DNA of 64,000 nt from Cristatella mucedo (GCA_009760855.2 WPIO01000006.1:9223001-9287000); one strand, 5' to 3'. Positions 35,976-47,789 are shown, counted from the first letter of the stretch. Numbers and translations are program-made. The notes: generated by a model not told the origin, from the sequence alone.

Positions 35976-38455
35976 GCGTTTGTTTGGAGGCAGTCACCGA
36001 TCACTTGCACTTGCATACTCGTCTAGGGGTTGCAGCAGCACTTGGATCAACGTGTGCTGACATTAGAGCTAGCCAGACAATGTTAGGGATCTAACTTTTT
36101 GATACCAACTAGGTCAGATCAGAGAATAAAGCCTTCAGACTTACCAATACTTTTAGGCCAACTGTGCCTGCCCTGCTTATCCTCAATCACTGTTATTTTC
36201 TCCTGGTTATCTTCCATCCCTAATTAATGTGCCTGTCAGTTTCATATGACACTCAAACTTATGCCTAACTTCTCACGAGTCCATCGAGATTTTCTAATTT
36301 GGTAGGTAGGTTCACTATTGATCAACAGTCAACAACAACCTTAAAAGCTAAGAAAGCAGTGACTGCATGCAGCTACAGCACACATTCTGCCAGCATCTAA
36401 GCGATCGAGCAAAGCTAACCGCCTGCATAGTTATCAACTCAACACTCTCACAGGCCTAGCATCTGTTAAACTGGCCAGAAACGTCAAGGATATGTGAATG
36501 AAGTCGTAAGGTACTGGAACAAGATCGGTGGGGGAGGTAGCAGGCTTAAATTACACATAAAATAAGGAAAGACCCACAGTAGATCAGTCCCGAACGACCA
36601 GCCTGGTCTGATGACTTCTGGTGGCCCGTACTTCTCAAAACGCTATATGTGAATCGTGAGAACCTACTGGCATGCACAAAGCCGTGCAAACAAAGAGTAG
36701 AATGCATAATTCCTCGGCTATCTTGTTAATTACCAGAGTCCTTATGTACACTTAGGACCGAAAACGGCTTAGGCTTTGAGTGTGCAAAAAAATACTCTAA
36801 GCATAACACCCGCAAAGTCTTTGTGTTATTGTTGAGTTACAGATAAGGATACCTATAAGTATAAATACACACGAGACATTCCACCTACTTGTCTACAGCC
36901 GAGCTTCAAATTCAGCCAAGAGATCACCCTTAAAGGGGCAGACAAATCAATTGAGGCTGAAGTGACAAATCGGTCGCCATGATAGATAACGAATTTAATG
37001 CACAGTCACAGTTAAGGGAAGCGGAGTTGCTTATTTTCCAGGCGGCTGAGGCCCGTCAACGACAACTCTCCACAACAACCTGCTGCCATGTCTAGTCATG
37101 TCTCACTATTCAGACAGTCAATATAAGCTATTACCAGAAATCCTCTGCAGCAAGCACTATCCGTGCATAAAAGGTGCACGCTGGCCGTGCCGCTGATCAC
37201 GCTTGCCACTAGTGGCTGGCAGGGGGGGGGTTGCCTCTGCTTCCTGTAAGCTCCAGCCTCAGGGAGCAAGCTGCTACTTAACTGCCTCCGTCTTATCGCC
37301 AGTCTCACACAGCAGTAGAGCCGGCCTTTGGGTGGCAACAGATGAAGATCTGCTAATCAAATGAAAACGATTTATAAATACCTCACTTAATGCTGCATGC
37401 ACGCCCTCGTCTGCTGGACGAAGCAGTAGCAGCTACCAAGGTCGAGCTCGTATGTCCCTGAACGCGCAGCTTACAGATCGATACTATATAAACGATATAT
37501 AAAAGGACGCGCTGCCGGAGCCACATTTGAAAACAAAACGGAGACCCGTCAGGTTCGTTTGCAAGACTATCAGGCGGGAGTATCTAATCGTGCAAGGAAA
37601 GAGAGGCCGGCTGATTAGTTGAAAATCAGTCAGATACCGATATCAGCGCACACATACTCCTTGGGAAAGCGCAAGTCAAAACTATCTGCAGTTCGAAACA
37701 GCGACACATTTACCTCCGTTTCGACCGAACCAGCCTCAAGCAATATCTGTTCACTCGAGAAGGTGCCAAAAAGTACCGGCCCGCCGACACCAGCGGTGCA
37801 ACCTCGCCATGTCCTCTACGATCTTGATATTGGATAAGGACAAACAAAATAGTATCGTTCCATGAAATTAGTAAAATTCTGCTCTATTTGACACACTTTT
37901 ACGAAAAATAGAACAAATCAAGCAACGGCCCTGAATTTGAGGGAGGCGCCATTTGGGGCGTGGCCATTTCCGTGTTATCGCTGCTAGAGCCGCCCGTGAT
38001 GTGCTCTAACTCGGGGAACCCGGACTAGGTCAGCCTGAAACCCTCGTCCCTATTTCCAGCATATTATAAATTTTTCTCCATCACTTCAGTTCATCTAGTC
38101 CTACTAAACCTATGTGGTCACGGCCAGACCCAGATATGTCGTTCACTCTCCAATGTCCACGCGACTTTCCATTTTCGTTTGGTAATAAGAAACTACTTGT
38201 GCCCTCAAAAAGTCACGGGCAATTTCAGTGTTGCATTCAACTAAAGCACATTTTAGCTAATCTAACAGAAATATGTGTATAGCGGCAGAATAGCCTTAGC
38301 AAGTATCGCCCCTGCGGGCCTGAGCGTCTATTTACCTAGCGGTCAGCCCACCCTAACCGACAAGCCCGGCCTACTGTCATGCAAGGACTCCATACCACAA
38401 TCTGGGTCATCAAGTGCTTGAGTCTTACCTCCAGTCTCTTCCTGCTTTTGGCCTT
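35976..38455. other. No confident feature
   Basis: The left part may include further decayed Tc1 sequence. Around 37480-37510 two TATA-like words (CTATATAAACG and ATATATAAAAGG) lie close together. The following stretch (37619-37837) is open on both strands with no family match. Confidence 0.35.
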
Positions 38456-38568
38456 TTCATAGGACGGGCGCGTCCGGGGTCGCGAGCTCCAGCCCCACGG
38501 TACATGTGAAGTGCCTGAATAGAGAGTAAGTTCCCTTTAGGTGCTATATAAATCAATTATATTTTTCT
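38456..38568 (+). mobile_element. SINE B copy, head degraded
   Basis: GGGGTCGCGAGCTCCAGCCCCACGGTACATGTGAAGTGCCTGAATAGAGAGTAAGTTCCCTTTAGGTGCTATATAAATCAATTATA matches the SINE B B-box region and tail. Confidence 0.75.
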
Positions 38569-38887
38569 TCTTCAGTCTCTTCATGTATTTGAATTTGTTA
38601 TGTGCGAATTTTCTACTGAGTTTCATGAGTGTGGTACTCAGTGGCTTCCGCTGTTCCTTGTATTTCTCGTTGTTGTCTTCGTTGTTGTCTGCTTCTAGTC
38701 TGCTCGCTTCGCTCCTTTCTGTTCCCAATTCATTACTGTGAAAACTCTTCGGTTCGTAAGAGCGAGCAGAAACCACGGGTTTTATATGGAAATAAACGTG
38801 CCAAATAAAGAAACATTGAAATTTGCGTTTTAAGGTGGGTCTGAGTATCCGCTGTCGTAAATAAAAAATAAATAAATAAATACAAGC

Positions 38888-39032
38888 TGATTTAACAACC
38901 TCTTTTTGTATAGCGACAGAAGAGCCTTGACGGCTATCACCACCGCTTGCAGTGGCGATAAAGGATCGCCCACCACAGGATTCGAACCCACGACCTCGGG
39001 GCCGAGGTCATGAAAAGCAACCGCCTTACCTA
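38888..39032 (-). mobile_element. SINE A, antisense, well preserved
   Basis: Reverse complement of the intact SINE A; the B box GGTTCGAATCC is perfect (GGATTCGAACC in the given strand near 38978). Confidence 0.88.
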
Positions 39033-39089
39033 GCCCAGCCGTACTGACTAATTTACGGATAAATCGAATGTGAGAGTCGGTTGTAGAGC

Positions 39090-39440
39090 GGGAGCTATTG
39101 CAGGAAGCTGCAATAGCTCCCGGTCGGTCAAGGGATACAGAGCAATAGTGACCTACTCAGACCTCCGAAGCCTAGTGGCTCGGCTCCTTCATGACTAGCT
39201 GAACTTCTGCACCGGTTCCAGCCCCAACGTGCTCTAAGGCCGTCTATGGACAATAAATGAGCTGTTTCATTCCAACTCTTAAATGATGTTGGCGACGGAT
39301 GTTTTTACCCAGCAGGTCCTAAACTGTGCAACTCACCTCTGCAGTTTCTTCGAAACACCACACACTCTTCTATTGTCGAGTGGGGCGTATCCTCTTCAGC
39401 CGTCCTTTTCTTCTACCTCCAAGCTACTCGCAAACTTGAC
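39090..39440 (+). mobile_element. LINE family B 3' ORF fragment
   Basis: Broken frames match family B (GCAATAGCTCCCGGTCGGTCAAGGG.., then CGTGCTCTAAGGCCGTCTATGGACAATAAATGAGCTGTTTC) as in 7305-7560. It stops where an inverted piece of the same family begins. Confidence 0.65.
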
Positions 39441-39449
39441 TGCCATCCA

Positions 39450-40440
39450 AACTCAGCCACATCTCTGGGATTTTTTTACTAGCCCTATGGCCATTTTTGC
39501 CTCCACCTGCAGAGGCTTAACAGCTTTTTCCGGTATGCCAGCCAAAACAAAATTGCAGTAGTCTAGCCTAGACATGCTCACAGAGCTAGTAAAAGGTTTA
39601 ACAAGCGACCACGATAGACTTCTCCTAATATTAGGCAATGATCAAGCGTGATGGCTAGCTGCGGAAGGGTTTTTTTCTATGAAGCTTTCAAACTTTAAGC
39701 AGTTATCAGAGATGATACTTATATTCCGAACAAATAACGGCGATCAGAAGAGCAAAGTCTTATAGCCCAGTTGTACGCTTGGGCGAGCTATTAGCCTGAG
39801 TTCGGTTGTAGTGTCGTTTAGTTTAACAAATTAGGCTGACATTTTTAGATTTGAATATCTACAAGGCAAGCACTCAGTTTATCAGTCTATTCAGCAATTT
39901 TTCCGAGAGACTAAATGACAAGTACAGCTGGGTAACGTCAGCATAGAAGAGCAAGCCAATCCCAAGAGGCAAGAATCACTTTTTCTAAGAGGATCTGTAC
40001 AAAATGGAGAACAGCCGATAACAAACCCTTAACAACCGATAACAAACCCTTATGGAACTATAAAGCTTACTTGTCTGTTAAATGAGAAGAGAGCACCACC
40101 CGACACTGATTAAACATGATCTTACAAGTACAAGTTGATCCACTCGAGGCCTTGTCTGCAAGACCGATCGCAGCTTTAGTCGTTCTAAAAGGACATCGCG
40201 ATTAATAGTGTCAGACGCTGCTGTTGGATCGACCGGGATCAGGGCAGTGACATTGCCACCATCATTGCTGCCTATTATTTCGCTGGTTGAGCGGACGAGA
40301 ACAGGTTCAGCGGAGTGGCCTTACTTAAACTCCTACTCAAAATTATCTGACAATTTAATTCTTGTCAATATGTTCCACAAGCTGCATGGCGACCCTATTT
40401 TCGAGATTCTCGGACTGAAATGGAAGATGAGAGCCTGAGG
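39450..40440 (-). mobile_element. LINE family B RT fragment, antisense
   Basis: The minus strand yields SLSWSLVKPFTSSVSMSRLD with YCNFVLAGIP, an LLFYADVTQLYLSFS-like active site near 39950, and GGNVTALIPVDPTAASDTIN near 40215-40280. It is in the opposite orientation to the adjacent 39090-39440 piece. Confidence 0.7.
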
Positions 40441-41340
40441 GTTATTATTCTAGAATTTCTTATTAAAAACCAGGCTTTATAAGTATGGGTTAAACGGCAG
40501 CTTATTTGAAAGACATTGGAACAGTGCGTAGCCAGATAAGCGTTTACAATCTAAGTTATGGCTGGACTAAATTTTTCTGCCTGTGAAGAACAGAGAGGGA
40601 ATGGTATTAGGTCTTTATGCTGTGAGACTTTTTTACTACACTCAAATAAGGTAACCACTTCTTATTTGGAAATTTACTGACGTTTATTTAAGGAGGACGC
40701 ATGTTGCGACTCAACACCTGCTTCTGCCAACGGTGGCTTTACGCGATTAAGAATGTGTGAAATATTTTTCAACGAAGAAAGCGAAATACTTAAAGGCCAA
40801 CTGAAGATTTCTGGCTATAAACTATGATCATAGTTTTCAAGCAAATGATTCACTCTTTTAAAAGTTTCTTTGAGCCTGACTGGCAAGACTTCTGTATTTG
40901 ATCGAAAAAAAAGCACTTACTTTTCGAAGCTTCCAGGTGTATTTACTGATGCAGTCTTTATGCTGGCTAGATTATCATCAGACCCAGACTCCTTAAAGAG
41001 GTACTCATACCTGCACTTTGCATGGCATATTTTTTAATGTCTGTAAATTGAAAGAAATTTTAACGGCTCCATTACATAGATAGAACTTAGGGGATCATGC
41101 TCGTCGGAGGCACTTCTAAAGCTACTGCAGTTTAAGAGATACGTTACATTACATTATGTCGTTTGGCAAGCTGCAGCGTTCGCCTCCTCTGCAGAGTGTT
41201 CGGAGTTACACTAGAGCACAGCGGGTGCAAGATGCAGTGCCCAAGCTCTCCCGCTGATTGCACGAGCACTGTCACCAGCAGAACTGATAGTATAGGGGTC
41301 TACTGCAACAACGACGGTATCGGGGTTGCTAGCAAAGTCT
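40441..41340. other. Mostly unassigned; LINE B-type tail near 41112-41155
   Basis: TTTAAGAGATACGTTACATTACATTA at about 41131-41156 looks like a family B 3' tail. The rest shows no recognised feature. Confidence 0.4.
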
Positions 41341-41494
41341 GGGTGAAAATCGAGAGAAGATCTGCATCACAAGCAAATTCCAAAACTACTCAGTACGATA
41401 CTTTTAAAGTTGCCGTGCTGGACTCTCCACAAGCTCCTGCTTTGCTCATACGATGGAACAGGAACAGCCAAAGAGATTGAGCAACGATCCTAGA

Positions 41495-41635
41495 TCTCGT
41501 TTGATCCAGTAGTTAAGGTGCTCGCCATGACCAAAAGGTCTGGCCGAGGTCGTGGGCTCAAGCCCCGTGGCATATGTGAAGCGCCTGAATAGAGACTAAG
41601 TTCTCTTGGGATGCTGTAGAAATCAATTATATTTG
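41495..41635 (+). mobile_element. SINE B copy
   Basis: Head GTTTGATCCAGTAGTTAAGGTGCTCGCC, B-box-like GTCGTGGGCTCAAGCCCCGTGGC, and tail GAAGCGCCTGAATAGAGACTAAGTTCTCTTGGGATGCTGTAGAAATC. Confidence 0.85.
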
Positions 41636-41930
41636 AGATGCTAAGCTGGCACACAGCAAGGTTAGTGGGCAAGATATCCAGTGGGATCATGATATCCAGA
41701 TAGTGGCCATTAATATGACTTTCGCTACCAGCTTATCAGAAAAAGTCAAGGTTCTCCAGACAGTACATTATCGTACATTATCAGCTATTTCGTACATAAT
41801 CATTATCAGCTCTGCTGCTGACAGTGCTCGTGCGGTCAGCGGCAGAGCTGGAGCGTCTTGTGCCCGCTGTGCCCAAGTGCAACGCAGAACGGTCGGCAGA
41901 CGAGGTGCACCAAGCTTCTTACCAAGCCGC

Positions 41931-42480
41931 GTAATGTAATGTAGTGCATCTCTGTCTGCAACTCCACAAAGCTACAAACATTATGCGGATGTTACGCAGG
42001 AGAGCTTTTTATTGCGCACTGACAGCTCAATCTGCTTTCGGTACGCATCCGGTAGCCAACAGACTTCATGTCACCCAACAAAGAAAAATTGGGAAGCATA
42101 GCAGATTCACGAGAGCAGTTGAGGTAGTGAGTGACATGGAAGTAGCAGCATAGCTCAATGAGCCATAGTCGGCAGCAAGAGAGTAGTTGCCGTTGCGTAA
42201 GAATTGTGGAAGCGAGTTCCATAGTGTAGGACCTGCAGAGCAAAAGGTACTGTTGCCAACGGTCTTTAAGCGGAAGAATGGAACAGCTTATTTATTGTCC
42301 ACGCAGGACCTGAGGGCGCGAAGAGGCTGAAGCTGGTGCAGCAGTTCAACTGGGTACAAAGGAGCCAAGCCGTGGCGGGCCTTGCGGGTCAGCGTAAGAG
42401 ATTTGCTCTGCATACGTTAATCGACCGGCAGCCATCTAAGAAGCTTTTTCCGCAAGCGAGACACTCGGTCAAACCTCTGG
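41931..42480 (-). mobile_element. LINE family B 3' end, antisense
   Basis: It begins with the inverted tail GTAATGTAATGTAGTGCATCTCTG and runs back through the 3' UTR and ORF end (antisense of LRALRSCVDNK, AGPTLWNSLPQFL). Same family as 44853-45190 and 47275-47575. Confidence 0.8.
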
Positions 42481-42789
42481 GATTTTTTAACTGCTTGTAA
42501 ACCACGTGATGCAGCATTTATCGTGGCACCCCGTACGGGCGTTCGCTGCCTTCTCAGCCTCGGCAGTATCTGCCTTCTCGCCGACGTCTTCCTACGCAGT
42601 TGCGCTCGCGGCTTTTACTGCAGCGCTCGCACGCACAATGCAAGCTTTGCTTTCATTACCGGGACAGTGACTAGTTTGAAGAAGTTAGCATACTTCCGAC
42701 GAGAAAATTAACAAAGTAGCGTCTTTTGGTTTTAATATACTAAGAAAGAACAGCAATTGATACAAAATTACTTTTTACTCCAAAGTTAT

Positions 42790-42888
42790 AATAATAATAG
42801 TAATCCCTTTTCAGAAAATGTAAAGCGCCTAGAAAGAGATTGAGTTCTCCAAGGGCACTTTATCAAGTGCATCATTATTATTATTATT
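42790..42888 (+). mobile_element. LINE family A tail, sense
   Basis: AATGTAAAGCGCCTAGAAAGAGATTGAGTTCTCCAAGGGCACTTTATCAAGTGCATC and (ATT)n. It faces an antisense copy that begins at once on the other side. Confidence 0.85.
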
Positions 42889-43370
42889 AATACACTTGAC
42901 AAAGCGCCCTCAGAGAACTCGATCTCTTTCCGGGTGTTTTTTCATTTGCTGCAAAGGAAATGCGATCGAATGGTGAGTGGTATCATGCTTGATAAACAAT
43001 ATGAATAACATGGTTAGGGGTGACATGCACAGGGTCAGCATACAAGTGCGGTTAGTGGCAGCATGCACAGTGTCAGCAAACATAATCACATAAAGGACGA
43101 TACATAGGGACCTACTAAATGCTGTCCTAAATAGGTGCGTTCTTTTTAAATGTGGTCAAGTCAGGGGATGTTGTGACGCAAGTCGGGAGTGAGTTCCAGG
43201 CTTTGGAAGCATACGAACTAAATGCACGGTCTCCAAAGGATTTGAGGTTTGTACGAGGTATTGGCAAGCAGTTGGATTCCGAAAAGCGGGTGGTACAATG
43301 CTTGGCCAGGTGGGAGAATAGATCCGATGGATAGGCTGGAGCCGAATGCAAACATGGCAATTAAAAAAAG
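42889..43370 (-). mobile_element. LINE family A 3' end, antisense
   Basis: From the inverted tail (ACACTTGACAAAGCGCCCTCAGAGAACTCGATCTCTTTCC) back to SAPAYPSDLFSHLAKHCTTRF with TNLKSFGDRAFSSYASKAWN in the minus frame. Truncated at about 43370. Confidence 0.88.
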
Positions 43371-43724
43371 GTTAAGAAACGAGATGATTTATAGCTGAGG
43401 CTATATAGGAGAACACTTTATGGGAGAAGCCGGTAAATTATTTCACCATCATGTTTTCGTTCGATTGTCCTTGGTAATGGCTTTCACAACATTGGCCAAC
43501 ATGTTCTGGTGAAAGCGCTTGCCTCGCATCTCCGAGGAGCCTCACTTGGTCTCGTTGAATTTGTTGAGATGAGCATCGAGGCTAGGGACTTCGTTCGAGG
43601 GACGTTGGAGTTGAAAAAACAGTCAAGGTCACGTTGAAGGTCAGTCGACAAGGTTACAGTCCTTCTGCAACTGTCACTTTCTTCGCGTGCAAGTTTTCTG
43701 CCTAACTTCAATACGCTCAAGATC
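43371..43724. other. No feature seen
   Basis: Moderately GC-rich sequence without repeats or motifs. Confidence 0.4.
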
Positions 43725-43849
43725 GGCATCACAAACAAATTCCAAAATTACTCAGCATCGATGCCTTTTTAAGTTGCCTCCCTGGACTCTCCACAAACTG
43801 CTGCTTTGCTCAAATGATGGAAGCCAATGAGATTGAGCAATGATCAAGG

Positions 43850-43975
43850 ATCTCGTTTGACCCAGTGGTTAAGGTGCTCGCCCCGACCAAGGTCTGGCTG
43901 AGGTCGTGGCTCGAGCCCCGTGGCATATGTGAAGCGCCTGAATAGAGATTAAGTTATCTTAAGGCGAATCCTATT
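43850..43975 (+). mobile_element. SINE B copy
   Basis: GTTTGACCCAGTGGTTAAGGTGCTCGCC, GGTCGTGGCTCGAGCCCCGTGGC and GAAGCGCCTGAATAGAGATTAAGTTATCTTAAGG. The 3' stem is mutated (TTATCTT for TTCTCTT). The upstream flank is duplicated at 41350-41495. Confidence 0.85.
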
Positions 43976-44852
43976 TCATCTTTCATCATAAATATGTTAT
44001 ACTTTATAATATATAAAAATATATAAATATATATATACAATAACATGTAGTTACATATACAAATACGATTATATCAATTATTATATTCAGAATCTGATTA
44101 ATGTCCAGTCAAAAAGTAAGCCACATACGATCTCACTGGAGGATAATTCCAGTCTCTTCAGGTGGCCCCCTCCTTAGCCTCGTAGGTCTGCTTAGGGATC
44201 CCTTTCTCTCGTAGGGCGATAACGACTGCTTTCTGTGGGTCTCGCTCTTAAGAGAGGCTGGCACTGGCTGGAGTTTGACGTCGGCTACGGGCTTGCATGC
44301 ATTAATCAAATGCCGAAGCCCAGCTTCGCGGCCGCTAGTGTATCTGCTCCTTCAACTTTGATTGATCGCATCAAGCCTGCTGTTAGATATGGAATTCAGC
44401 CACGTCATTCAAATGCTATATGGTATTAGTAACGATTTCTAAACTCGGCCAGCGTTGCCAGATGCACTTCTGCACATAAATGAGTACTCGTTGGCTAGGG
44501 GCGTCTGTGCCTTTGGAACCTTCTCGAGTCTAAATAGAGTATGGCATCGCTTGTGATACGGCCCACGAGTTTATTAAGAGGCTGAGGAGGCCCGCGTAGG
44601 CATCTAAACTAAAGGCCACTTAAGACCTTTAGGATAGACTGTTTTCTCTAGCTATTTTGATCCAGTGGATGCAAGTGATTATCGGAATCTTCCTATTTTT
44701 TGCCTTGGGATTGTTTGCTAGCTTTGCATGCCTGACTAATTCAGCGGAACTGATTGATCTGGGCTGCTATATTTCCGGGAAACTCAACGCCTTTGATTGC
44801 TCGTGGCCGCATCGTCATTACCGATGTAGCTCTGAGCACGGCTTCTCAATAA
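43976..44852. other. AT-rich stretch then unassigned sequence
   Basis: AT microsatellite-like sequence at 43995-44100, otherwise nothing recognised. Confidence 0.4.
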
Positions 44853-45190
44853 TATAATGTAATGCACCTACACCCGTAACAACGTCAGAGTGGATTTTAT
44901 GCCGTAGAGTTTTCTATTGCACGTCACTGAAAGCCTAAGCGGCTTTCGGTACACGTACGGTAGCCAACAGACTTCATGTCACACAACAAAAAGAAAGTGA
45001 AGAGCATAGCTGAGTCAGGAGGGCAGTTGAGGTAGTGAGTAGCATTGAAATGGCATCTCAGGACCGCTGGAAATTATGTGCCACAGTCGACAGCAGGAGA
45101 GAAGTTATCGTTTCGTTAGAATTGTGGAATTGAGCTCCACAGTCCAAGACTTGCAGATCAAAAACTTCTGCCGCCAACGATATTGAAGTG
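44853..45190 (-). mobile_element. LINE family B 3' end, antisense
   Basis: Inverted (ACATT)n-type tail followed by the reverse complement of the family B 3' UTR (CGGTAGCCAACAGACTTCATGTCACACAACAAAAAGAAAG and GAGGTAGTGAGTAGCATTGAAATGGC). Confidence 0.8.
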
Positions 45191-45389
45191 TAACAATTAG
45201 ATAATATAAGATGGCTGAGCTTAATATCATCGGGTCATGTTGTAAGTCTAAAAATGGCGTGCTGGTGGCGTGGGAATAATAACAGTATACAAAGCAACAG
45301 GTTCTACCTCGCAGAGAGTAGTCAGAGTGTTGATGGACACGGCTGTCCACCCTATAGCGAGCACTTACACTGATTAGTATCTCTTAGAC

Positions 45390-46232
45390 CCTCTTTTTTT
45401 CACTATATATATGCTCTCCTTCTGTCGAACGTCATCGCCAAACTTAGTATTGACCTTCGTCTCTAGGCCGATGACACCAAGCTGTACCTATCCTTTGACC
45501 CTTGCCACCTTCCTTGCTCCTGTTCCGACTCACCTAATTTTTCAACTACCTGCATCGAAAACATTCGCAATTGGATAGCATCTAACTTTCAGCAGCGTAA
45601 CGGTGATAAGACTAGCCTAATGGGCATTGGAAAATCTAGTGCCAGTTGAAACGTAGAGGACCTTATCCTCAAGATTAGTTGTGCTAACATCGCTCCAGTG
45701 ACCTCTGCCTGTAATCTGCGTGCGCAATTCCCAAACGACTCATTGATGAGCACTTTTAAACAATTGATCAATGAGCGCTTTTTAAACATTGTCAAGTCGG
45801 CTTACGCTCAGAAAAGAAACATTGCCAGAAGTAGGGCTTGCTTAAATAAGAGTGCAGTAGCCAATGTCGCATCTAGACAACTGTTATTCCTTTTAATCAG
45901 GACTTCCGGCCTGTGCCCGTACCCTTCCGCAGCCGTTACAACACTCAGCTGCTAGTCTGGTCTGTCGTCTAAGGCGTAGCTACTACATCACTCCACTTCT
46001 GTCTGAGCTTCACAGTCGTTTTCTATGAAGAATCGAATTGACTTCAAGACTCTCTTTGGCCTGTAAGTTGCTTAACTCGCTTGCACCGGCCCTACCTATC
46101 CTACCTCCTGACTCTTCCAATGTGCTCTCGCTCCACACTCACCTCGCGTTCCAGGCGTCTCGCCGTACTGCGCTAAGCTACAATTTTTCGGTGAAACAGT
46201 ACGCTTGCACATAAAGTCTTGAGCTAGCGTCT

Positions 46233-46290
<58 letters not shown>

Positions 46291-46660
46291 CCTGCATTTA
46301 TTATGCACCTATCACGGAAGTCTCAGCTTAAGACACGTAAGTTGCGTTAACCTTTCATAACGTCTCAGCGAGCTGGAATTTTATCGTACGTGCTTTGGGT
46401 GCGTACCTGAGTGCGAGATTTAGTGCATGTTACTAACCAGCGGCTCTTCAAACCTTTTTTTTTTCTTACTGTCTTCGCGTGTGCTTTTGCATCCTGATTC
46501 TAGCATAATACTTGTGTGCTTTTGCACGCTCGTCTAATAGTGATAAATTGCATGGCATTTACCGTTAGTCATTGCTAATCTTTCATCGAGTTTTAAAGCA
46601 CCCGAACGGAGATTTAGTTTCCCTATATTGCTACGTAGGAATTGTTATCATTTTTATTCT
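45390..46660 (+). mobile_element. LINE family A-like copy, old
   Basis: Shifted frames recover LYLSFDPCHLPCSCSDSPN, ENIRNWIASNFQQRNGDKTSL, ISCANIAPV and the tail (AAAGCACCCGAACGGAGATTTAGTTTCCCTATATTGC near 46595-46632). A CT microsatellite at 46235-46286 sits in its 3' part. Confidence 0.7.
46235..46286. repeat. (CT)n microsatellite
   Basis: About 26 CT units. Confidence 0.98.
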
Positions 46661-46734
46661 AATACTAATTTTGAGAGAATTGTTGGCCAATGGCAGTTCA
46701 AGGGCGCAATATGTCCGCCGATGTTCATACTGCT

Positions 46735-46860
46735 TACACACGCACAGATGCACACGCGCACGCGAACACACGCGCACACACACATACATATATAATATAT
46801 ATAGTATATATAATATATTATATACATTATATATACATATATATATATATATATATAATT
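46735..46860. repeat. (CA)/(TA) low-complexity tract
   Basis: CACACGCGCA words pass into ATATATAT/TATAATATA sequence. Confidence 0.9.
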
Positions 46861-46861
46861 C

Positions 46862-46992
46862 ATAACACCCTAAGAGAACCAAATCTCTATTCTGGTGTTT
46901 CGCGTATGCCACGGAGCTCGGGTCCACAATCTCGGTCATTAAATACATTCACCTTTACCTTGGTCGAGGTGAGAGCCTTAATCACTGGACCA
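46862..46992 (-). mobile_element. SINE B copy, antisense
   Basis: ACACCCTAAGAGAACCAAATCTCTATTCTGGTGTTTC is the inverted tail, CACGGAGCTCGGGTCCACAATCTCGG the B-box region and GGTGAGAGCCTTAATCACTGGACC the inverted head. Confidence 0.8.
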
Positions 46993-47024
46993 AAATATAT
47001 ATACAAGATGTGCCTCGCTGGTTC

Positions 47025-47025
47025 G

Positions 47026-47059
<34 letters not shown>

Positions 47060-47070
47060 TGCCACGCTGC

Positions 47071-47101
<31 letters not shown>

Positions 47102-47116
47102 TATTTATATATTTAC
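47025..47116. repeat. Two (TA)n tracts
   Basis: TATATA runs at 47029-47056 and 47073-47113 separated by GATGTGCCACGCTGC, a word that also occurs in similar form (GATGTGCCTCGCTGG) just before the first run, so the unit may have been duplicated. Confidence 0.9.
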
Positions 47117-47274
47117 ATTGAGTTTGAAACACCGATATCTATCTATCGCAGGGGGCTGCTTGGCTGAGATTCTATAGCCGTGTGAAGATTTAGCAATCTT
47201 CTCTGTAAAGCTGCATTACAATTTTTTGACAGCTTGCTTTGCTCGACTGGTTTGCAACCGTGGGACGCAATGGG

Positions 47275-47575
47275 TGTAATGTAATGTATCTCCGTCAGTA
47301 ACTCCACAAAGTCATAAAGACCATGTGGGTGTTACGCAGGAGAGTTTTGTATAGCGCACTCACAGCCTAAGCGGCTTTCGGTACGCATTCGGTAGCCAAC
47401 AGACTTCGTCTCACGCAACAAAGAGAAAGTGGGAAGCATAGCAGAGTTAGGAGAGCAGTTGAGGTAGTGAGTAGCATAGAAGTAGCAGTTCAGGACCGCT
47501 GAAAAAGATGTGCCATAGTCAGCAGTTGGAGAGTAGATGTCGTTGCGTAAGAAGCAATTGCGTTGGAGGATCACT
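47275..47575 (-). mobile_element. LINE family B 3' end, antisense
   Basis: Inverted tail GTGTAATGTAATGTATCTCCGTC and the reverse complement of the family's last codons and 3' UTR; the minus frame reads CYFYATHYLNCSPNSAMLPT then SVGYRMRTESRLGC. Confidence 0.85.
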
Positions 47576-47789
47576 TGCATCTACAAACCTGTATTCCGGC
47601 GTTGTGACCAAATTTATTTGTTTTGATCACCTAATATATTTGCAGTAATCGTTCTATACTTGCCTGATATATCGCTTCCACTAGTTAACTCTCTATACTC
47701 AGTCAAATCAGTCATGACACCCAGATTTACTTAATTCTAACGTTTTTAAAGTCATAATAAAAAATGTGTACAGTTAAGTATTGGTTCGA

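Noticed and set aside
37619-37837. Open stretch readable on both strands
   Set aside because: No true ATG on the plus strand, an in-frame stop just upstream on the minus strand, and no family match.
38537-38776. Lys/Glu-rich minus frame
   Set aside because: It begins inside a SINE B tail region and has no motif; its composition follows from A-rich sequence.
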